Shown piece after piece: positions 56,933 through 64,000 of a DNA stretch of 64,000 nucleotides. The translations under genes and the position numbers were made by a program. The DNA comes from Blakeslea trispora (lineage: Eukaryota > Mucoromycota > Mucoromycetes > Mucorales > Choanephoraceae): the NCBI GenBank assembly GCA_025331445.1, contig JAIWNE010000004.1:248001-312000 (forward strand), given 5' to 3'. Position 1 is the stretch's first letter. Each line of letters begins with the position of its first letter. A model generated the notes under the pieces. It was not told where the DNA came from. It saw only the letters and a program-made list of their open reading frames with translations, and searched no databases.

Positions 56933-59108
56933 ATGAGTTTTCTATGGTCGTTTGGTACAACACCGAAAAAAGTAAGAAGTTAGACTCCAACAGGTTTTAT
57001 GCTCCCGTCTTCTGACAAAGCAATAGGAGCCGACAAGTCCTGTTTCACTTGCACCGGCTCAAGCCTCATTCAAGGCCATGAGTCATACCTTTAAGAAAGG
57101 TGTTCAATACAACAGTAAGCAAGCTGAATAGACTGTTCATTTTATCGTTTTTTTTCGCTTATTTTTTATTGTTATCAAAGTGAAAATTGCCATACGAGGT
57201 GATGTTATGACGGGAAAGTCGAGTTTATGTAAAGTCGCGTCAATTATGCATTTTCTTATTTAGACTCAAATTTCTCTCCTTATTCATCAATTAGTTCACC
57301 GCTTACAAGGTGCTGAGTTTGATGAAGCATATGCATCTACACCTCAGATACAAGTAGCCAATATTCCATGGCATTACAAAGGTAATCACATAAACACACA
57401 CACAAGCAATATAGGCTATCTTTAACCAAGTGCTTTATTTTAGATTCGAGTGATATCGTAAAGATTGAAGTATGGGATGTGGTTGATAAGGCACACAACA
57501 AGACAAAGTCAGCCGAGAACTCAGCTATCAAACTCGAACACTCAGAATCACAACAAAAAATAGAGAATGATGAGAACGAGTCAGATATGGGTTTAGATGC
57601 AGCCACTGTCAATGTTTATCGTAACTCGCATGGCGTTATCTTCTTGTTTGATATCACTAAGCCATGGACATTTGATTATATCATAAAAGAACTAGATCAT
57701 GTACCTGAAACACTCTCTGTCTTGGTGCTTGTATGTATGCATTCCTTTCTGTTGAACTTGTTCTTATTTGTCTATTTATTTCATATACAAATCTATTGAA
57801 ATTAGGGTAATTTTGGTGACAAAAGGTAATCGCATTCAATATGACTATAAAAAGCCTTGGCTCTTACTCTTCTCTATTTATTAGCCAAGAACGTAAAGTA
57901 GATATGGATGTTATTCACACAGCCTTGTACGAGCACAATCAAGAACGGATAAGGAAGGGTGCTATTAAGCCTAATTTGATTCGCTATGCAGAAGCCAGTA
58001 TGAAAACTGGTCAAGGACTCAAATACATTTACGATTACTTAGGCGTTCCCTTCTTGCAACTCATGATTGAATCGTTAAACAAACAGCTTGAGCTAAAGGC
58101 AGTTGAGATAGTGGATCTTCTGGAAGTGTTGGATACTGAGGACGATGTGCCTGAAACAATGCAGAGAAAAAGAAGAGGACAAGATAACTTTGATCAGCGT
58201 AAGTTTCATGATTTCTTAACAATCAGAAGCTAAGGGGGTTTTTTTTCTAAACAGCATCTGAGCCTCATTTAACCAGACAAAAGGAGGAAATGAAATCAGC
58301 CTGGGATCAAGAACTTGAAGCAATTGCCTCCGATCGTAAGTTTGAAACTCAGTATCAGATTTTGCATAAACCTTATAGTTTAAAAAGATCCCTCAGGATT
58401 CGAACGACAACCAACACCTCCACCGCCCAGTGCACCCGTTGAGACAAAGCCAAAAAAGGATGTTCAACTTGTCACTGAACAAGTCAATGTGGATCCATTT
58501 GACAATGCAGAGGAGCTAGCGGATGACTGGTTTGGAGAAAGTACACCGTCTACTGTGACACGAACCAAACAAGATTTGTATGACTCAGACGATCAAATAC
58601 CAAGTAACCCTATGGTATTGGGGGATGAAGACGTAGAGCCTATCATCCAATATCGACCTACTTCTGATACCCGACAGTCACAAAAAGAAGAAGAAGAAGA
58701 AGAGAACGAATCCATAGAAGAACAACGGGATGACTCTGAAGAGAAACCCTCGAAAGACGATGTCTATCGCCCACCTGTGTTTAAAAGCGAGCTAGATGAT
58801 GTCTGGAGCCTTGGACTCAGAAGGTTGTCTGGACCACAAATTGCGTCTGAGAGCGAAGATGAGGATAACACAATGCCTTACGTACAGCACGAGGAGGTAA
58901 GTGGCTCGACTGAAAACCCTTGGTCTACAGACTGGCAGGAAAGTATTCAAGAGATACCTTATGTGAGTACATTCAGACAAAGTCTACAATACGTAATTGA
59001 CCCAAGTCTTAGGAAGTCACACCTGAAGTGTCCAGTAGTAAAAAGAAAAAATCAACTAAAAAAAGTAACAGCAAAAAGAAGAAGAAATCCGCATCCAGAG
59101 AACAATAA
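56933..59108 (+). CDS. RABL6-like GTPase
   Basis: Ten exons (56933-56971, 57027-57114, 57181-57228, 57295-57381, 57444-57730, 57806-57825, 57885-58198, 58255-58335, 58397-58962, 59013-59108) give 541 residues. It opens with a KKGVQYNMKIAIRGDVMTGK P-loop region followed by SSLFHRLQGAEFDEAYASTP, QVANIPWHYK and IVKIEVWDVVDKA, then GVIFLFDITKPWTF and a GNFGDK guanine-specificity motif. This is the pattern of Rab-like protein 6 (RABL6/PARF) of animals. The C-terminal half is acidic and disordered with DWFGE, and ends in a lysine-rich tail (SSKKKKSTKKS), as in RABL6. No prenylation cysteine is present. Animal RABL6 affects cell-cycle progression; its fungal role is unknown. Confidence 0.82.
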
Positions 59109-59734
59109 ACATGTGTTACATTCACACTCATTTCAACACGTTTCTATTGTCATATGATGAAATTCAATTTGTTGGTTGCACGAACACAAAAGCGAGAAAG
59201 TCTGTCAAATTCACAACAATGAAAACTATCAGATTTGTTATTCGCTTGTCATTTTTAGAAAGTTCAACTGCTCAAACAAAGTTAAGGCTAACTTTTCGCG
59301 TAACAAAGTATGAGTTGAATAGAGAGAATATAGCCGATTTGAACAATAATATCAGTTGATTTAACCTTAAATATCTGAAACATCAAAAGAAAGAGACCAA
59401 CTAGCTCTAAAAATTCCCTAAGTGAAAAGGAATGTGGCAATATCAAAATGTCACTTTTTGGCTATATTACATGTTGTTGCTATTGTTGTTGTTGTTGTCG
59501 TCGTTTTTTTTTTTTTATTGCTTTTTTTATACTCCACCCCCTTTTTTTTTTTTGCTTACTTCTCCCTCACTCCTTTTGTGACATTGTTTACCCTACAAAT
59601 CAATCTTATATAACGAACGTATTTTTTTATATATAAAATTCCCTCTCTCTCTTTCATTTCTCTTTTTTTTTTCTTATTTATTTATCACTTTCTTTTATTT
59701 CTTCTGTGTGTGCGTGTGTGTGTTTCCCTTTGTT
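59109..59734. promoter_or_regulatory. Upstream region of the kinesin gene
   Basis: 626 bp without a gene. It holds poly-T tracts (59505-59516, 59543-59552), a TATATATAAAA element at about 59628-59638, pyrimidine-rich runs and a short GT tract at 59706-59722 close to the kinesin start. Confidence 0.5.
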
Positions 59735-62700
59735 ATGAGTAATTCATCCTCTGTTAGGTAACATGATGCTTCTGATGAAAAAAGAAAAAAGAGAGCTCAC
59801 ATTGCTGATATATCCTTAGAGTGGCTCTTCGTATTCGACCACTGACAGAACAAGAGAAACAACATCATCAGAACAATGTCATATCTTTCATTCCAGATAA
59901 CCTTCAGCAGATAACAATTAATAATGAAAGGTCTTTTACATTTGATTACGTCTATCCTCCTTCAGTAAATCAACATGATGTCTATGCTACATCTGTTGTA
60001 CCCTTACTCGATAAATTTGTCGAAGGTTATAATGCTACTATTCTTGCTTATGGGTAAAAATGACTGATTAAAACAAAAAACAAATCTCACCTAATTTTCT
60101 ATATAAATAGTCAAACAGGGAGTGGCAAAACCTACAGTATGGGAATTGGACTAGATAATGTCATGAAGATGTCAATAAATGATCACGGCATCGTTCCCCG
60201 ATTTATACATGCACTATTTGATAATCTTCACTCAAAACAAAAATCGCCACATTATAGCTTTCAAGTATCTGTCTCATTTCTTGAATTGCATAATGAAGAT
60301 CTAGTTGATCTGTTATGCCCTGCCAAAAAGAGAGACGGTTTGAACTTAACAATTCGCGAAGATAGTCATGGAAATATTTGTTGGGCTGGCGTGAGAGAAG
60401 AAACAGTGAGCTCAGCTAACGAACTACTCGAGTAAATTAAGCTCTTATTATTTGTTTATTTATTTACTTATTTGATCGTTCTTTAGGATACTACAAAAAG
60501 GTTCAATTGCACGTACAACAGCTTCAACAGACATGAACAATACTTCCTCCCGATCACACGCTATTTTTTCTGTCATGCTGAAGCAGTCAGTTTTACAACA
60601 GGATGTCACAGATGATGAATCTACACTACATTCCGATATGGAATTAAGTCCAACACCGTTAGAAAAAAAGCTTATTTCTAAATTCCATTTTGTTGATCTT
60701 GCAGGATCAGAAAGAGTAAATTTGAGAATTTCGTTTGCTAAAAAACAAGATGCTTAACTCTTTTTTTTTCCTTCTCTATAGCTCAAAAGAACCAATGCAG
60801 TAGGCGATCGAGCTAAAGAAGGCATTTCTATCAATACCGGTTTACTTGCTTTAGGAAATGTAATTTCAGCATTAGGCGATGAATCGCGTCGTGTCTCTCA
60901 CATTCCATACCGGGACTCTAAACTGACTCGTCTCCTACAAGATAGCTTAGGAGGCAATAGCCAAACACTCATGCTTGCATGCGCCTCTCCCGCTTCCTCC
61001 AACATGACTGAAACAGTCAACACACTTAAATATGCTAATCGAGCTCGAAACATTCGCAATCGCGTCACTGTCAATCAACAACAGCAAGACAATACCAAAA
61101 AAGAAGAACGCCTTAAGGCTATCATTGTGCGACTCAAGCAAGAACTAAGGAGCACAGATGATTTTCTTCGTGCAGTCAATGATGAAATGGATAGTCTCAA
61201 GATGGAAGTTGGCTCCCTTCAACAGACGCTTAGTCAAACTGTCAACGAACTGACACACATCAAATCAGAGCGAGATTCATTCAAGCGTCAGTTGATGGCT
61301 GCCACTGGACAAGAAGACGTGCAATCAGTTGACGACCAAATGGCAAGAGAATACATCAATACCATTGAATCATTAAAGCTTGAACTCTATCAAACACAAC
61401 AAAGACTCATTAACCAGAAACAGCACAAAAACTTGTCATTGGAAATCAATCCTATTGATTCGTCGCCTACACTAGTTGGTTCACCCTGTCATTCACCTTA
61501 TCTTGAGCTTAAACCTCAAATCATATCAGAAGACATGTTTCATACTTCTACACCTTCTGAGAAGACTGACAAAAGAAAAAAGAAGCATAAAGCAAGCAGT
61601 AAACGATCAAAGACAGTACGTCGTAAAACTGCCATACCTTCTGTCAACAATAGTATTACAAAGCCTGTTTTAAATTTTAGCTTAGATGAAGCAAAAGAAG
61701 CTCTTCAGACCGAACTGGAGCTAGCAAGATCTGCAAATGTATGCTTCTCCTCCTTTCTTTTTTGTTTCTTTCTTTTTTTTTTTGAAACTCTTTGACAACC
61801 CATTCTCCCCCAAAAAAAAAGAGCAAAAAGTCTAAAAACTAACAGCTTATTCGATAGCTTGCACTGAATGAAATGGCAGTACAATTCGAGCATAATACAC
61901 CACGATCACCTCATGCAAGTAAATATCGAAGACATACGATGGATACTGCATCCATGAAAAATTCAACACACAGTGACGCCATAAATGAAGCCAAACGTTG
62001 TATACAAAAGCTTACTTTAGTCATCGAGAACAAGCACCAGCTAATTCGTCAATTCGAGAAATCAGAGAAACAACAGACAGACCAAATAAGGCAGTTGAAT
62101 CGTACCGTGAGTGATCTTGCATCTAAAAAGACAGCCTCCACAAATCATCTCAAAAAAGAGTTGAACGATCTAAGGACACAGTATGAAGCTCGCCTAAAGA
62201 AACAACAAGGAGAGCAGGTAGCCTTGCGTCGCAAACATCTTCAGCTGATTCGCTCTTCAGATCGAACTCGTCATCAACATGAATCGAAAATCGAACAATG
62301 TCATCGCACCATTGAAAAGTTGGGTCATGAGAAGAAAAAGTTACTCAAGCGTATCAAGATGGAAGCTGACCGCACTAAGGAAAAGGCATCCGAAGCTGAT
62401 CGTGAGATGAAAAAGATGAAGAGGCAAGAAGCTCAGTCTGTGACCATCAAGAGACGGTTGGAGCGAGAGCTTGGTCTTCAAAAGGCAGCATGTAAGCGTG
62501 CGACAGAAGAAATTGTAGCATTGAGTGGACACATGAAACAAATTGCTGCCATCCTCAAAAAAGTGATGGGGCTTACGACTGTATTAGCTCAACGCAATTT
62601 GCTGGCAAAAGCCATCGCCTGCGCCAGTGTTCGAGGCTATCTTGTGAAGCAAAACGCTGTTAAAAAAGCTGGAGGCAAGTTCCAAGTCACTACATTACAA

Positions 62701-63444
62701 CAAAATGTCTATCAAAAGAAAAAATTCATCCACAAGTAAGTCCAAGATTCCCCTTTTTTTTTCTTGCTCATGAATGATTTATTTGATTTTTGCGACTGTT
62801 AATTAGGGCTCTTTATCTCTATGTGAAGGGCCAATATTCTACTCATCCACTGATTCAAGAACTTGTTCAAAAGGTAAATACATATATACATATAATTATA
62901 GTAATATAACACCAACAATATATTTGATTAGCGTGCCAGATTGCTTGAAGAGCAGAAAGAACTTTTATCAGAACGCCAAGTAGTTTTGTCTGAAGAAAAC
63001 ATCATGGATTTCGCTGAACCGCAATATATGGATGAGCGAATTGAGCTGATCACAATGGAACTGGATGCTCTCAATCGACATATACTTCATCTCACTACTT
63101 CTTCTGAAACACCTCTGCTGCAACATCTTGATGATGACAGTGACATCAATTGGACAGATGACCAAATGGACCAGCAGGTCGCTTATGAACTAGCTTTATC
63201 ACTCATTCGTTCATTGGAACCAGACGAAGCTAGGTTGATCTCTGAAGCTTTACTACAAGATGTCATTGCTCTAAAAGCAGATCAGATCACACACACCAAC
63301 TCACTCCATCATTTCAATTCCATTATGCAAGTCTTTCAATCAGCACTTGTAAATCTAAAGCGCACGACAAACATACCAGACATTATGACAGATACTATGA
63401 AAAGCCCCTCATGTATTCAATTCGGACTTGTGTTGCCGCAATAA
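59735..63444 (+). CDS. Kinesin-4-like motor protein
   Basis: Eight exons (59735-59757, 59820-60053, 60111-60431, 60487-60715, 60782-61738, 61858-62735, 62807-62873, 62932-63444) give 1073 residues. The N-terminal motor domain has [10 protein letters not shown], the P-loop [12 protein letters not shown], switch [13 protein letters not shown], switch [11 protein letters not shown], and [20 protein letters not shown] with the neck [14 protein letters not shown]. The order and the long coiled coil directly behind the motor point to kinesin-4 (KIF4/KIF21) rather than kinesin-1, whose motif would be [11 protein letters not shown] followed by a different neck. Coiled coils fill much of residues 400-900 with a basic central patch. 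It should be a plus-end motor for spindle midzone or microtubule-length control; the subfamily is inferred. Confidence 0.88.
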
Positions 63445-63496
63445 TATCCATCATACCACTTATTTATAAACTATATTATTTATTTCTTTGCTTTAT

Positions 63497-64000
63497 TTAC
63501 ATGTCCTTTTTGATACCAATGTCTTTTTCGATGAGTTGGGCAGCAATGGGGTGGTAAAATGACTTGTGACTCAAATAGGTGCTTACGGCTAAATCAGACC
63601 CATTTTTAGCTTGGTAGAGAAGACGATATAGGGGACGAACAAATTTCATACGACCTTGTTCAGTGATGAACTTGACAACTTCAGGATAAATGGGTTCATA
63701 GCTAGCCATCAAGCAAACTTGCTGCCAACGGAGACGCAAGTCAGCATTGTAATTGGAAGTGAATTGATACAATTCATCCATTTTGACAATCAAGGCATGA
63801 GGCAAAGGAGCAACATCCGTCAACTTTTCCAAAAAGACAATCTTTTGACCAGCAGAGAAGGAGGCAATGTCCTTGGAAGAGAAGGAAGCCAAAAGATCTT
63901 GGTTATCGCGAGCTTGATCCCAGCGCTTAGCCAAATCGTAACATGCATCAGCAAGAGTAGTATCAAATTCAGGGTCGACAGGGGGCATACCGGGTTGGTT
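63497..64000 (-). CDS. C-terminus of leukotriene-A4-hydrolase-type aminopeptidase (partial)
   Basis: The minus-strand frame is open from the window edge to a stop at 63497. It reads PGMPPVDPEFDTTLADACYD, then AKRWDQARDN, FLEKLTDVAPLPHALIVKMD, LRLRWQQVCLMASYEPIYPE and FVRPLYRLLYQAKNGSDLAV, ending HPIAAQLIEKDIGIKKDM. This is the alpha-helical C-terminal domain of M1-family LTA4H-type enzymes (yeast YLR... Lap2-type epoxide hydrolase/aminopeptidases). The zinc-binding HEXXH catalytic domain lies outside the window. It converges on the kinesin gene, with about 50 bp between the two stop codons. Confidence 0.92.
   Translation of the reverse strand, partial: NQPGMPPVDPEFDTTLADACYDLAKRWDQARDNQDLLASFSSKDIASFSAGQKIVFLEKLTDVAPLPHALIVKMDELYQFTSNYNADLRLRWQQVCLMASYEPIYPEVVKFITEQGRMKFVRPLYRLLYQAKNGSDLAVSTYLSHKSFYHPIAAQLIEKDIGIKKDM

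Overview
The window is AT-rich, intron-dense fungal nuclear DNA. Introns are mostly 50-80 bp with GT-AG ends, intergenic gaps are short where genes are packed, and poly-A/poly-T runs are common. The gene content points to an early-diverging filamentous fungus, most likely Mucoromycotina/Mucorales. Evidence is a Helitron, a LINE of the two-CCHC-gag plus APE/RT type known from Mucor, Tc1-like elements, and host genes that Dikarya generally lack (Integrator subunit 5, a MYSM1-like Myb/JAMM protein, Lines, a RABL6-like GTPase, a FUS/TAF15-like protein). No rRNA, tRNA or CRISPR was seen. Exon models below were built by eye from splice signals; where a full model is given, the exon lengths close in frame.

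0-20.7 kb is a dense block of nuclear and regulatory genes: the 3' end of a coiled-coil gene, an RA-PH adaptor (+), the CCAAT-factor subunit HAP2/NF-YA (-), a Lines-like protein (+), an RSC9/ARID2 remodeller subunit (-), a MYSM1-like Myb-JAMM protein (-), an INTS5-like Integrator subunit (-) and a FUS/TAF15-like RNA-binding protein (+). A 1.96-kb Tc1/mariner-like element sits at 13.67-15.63 kb; its transposase carries a retroelement RNase-H-like tail.

20.9-37.2 kb is a mobile-element block. A Helitron (minus strand) is split by a 4.2-kb TA-flanked DNA transposon, which itself holds a fragment of a second Helitron helicase. Next to it lies a 5'-truncated gene of a possible (D/E)xK nuclease family, then a LINE with both ORFs open, a poly-A tail and a 15-bp target-site duplication. 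37.2-39.7 kb has no convincing gene.

39.7-64 kb is again host genome and is rich in polarity and cell-wall genes: a Pho85-type cyclin, a division-2 chitin-synthase-like protein lacking the EDR and QxxRW signatures, RAX2, exosome RRP41, a DUF3605 protein, a RABL6-like GTPase, a kinesin-4-like motor and the C-terminus of a leukotriene-A4-hydrolase-type aminopeptidase. The chitin-synthase-like gene is enclosed by a 222-bp inverted repeat whose arms look identical, about 5 kb apart. This is the most unusual structure in the window.
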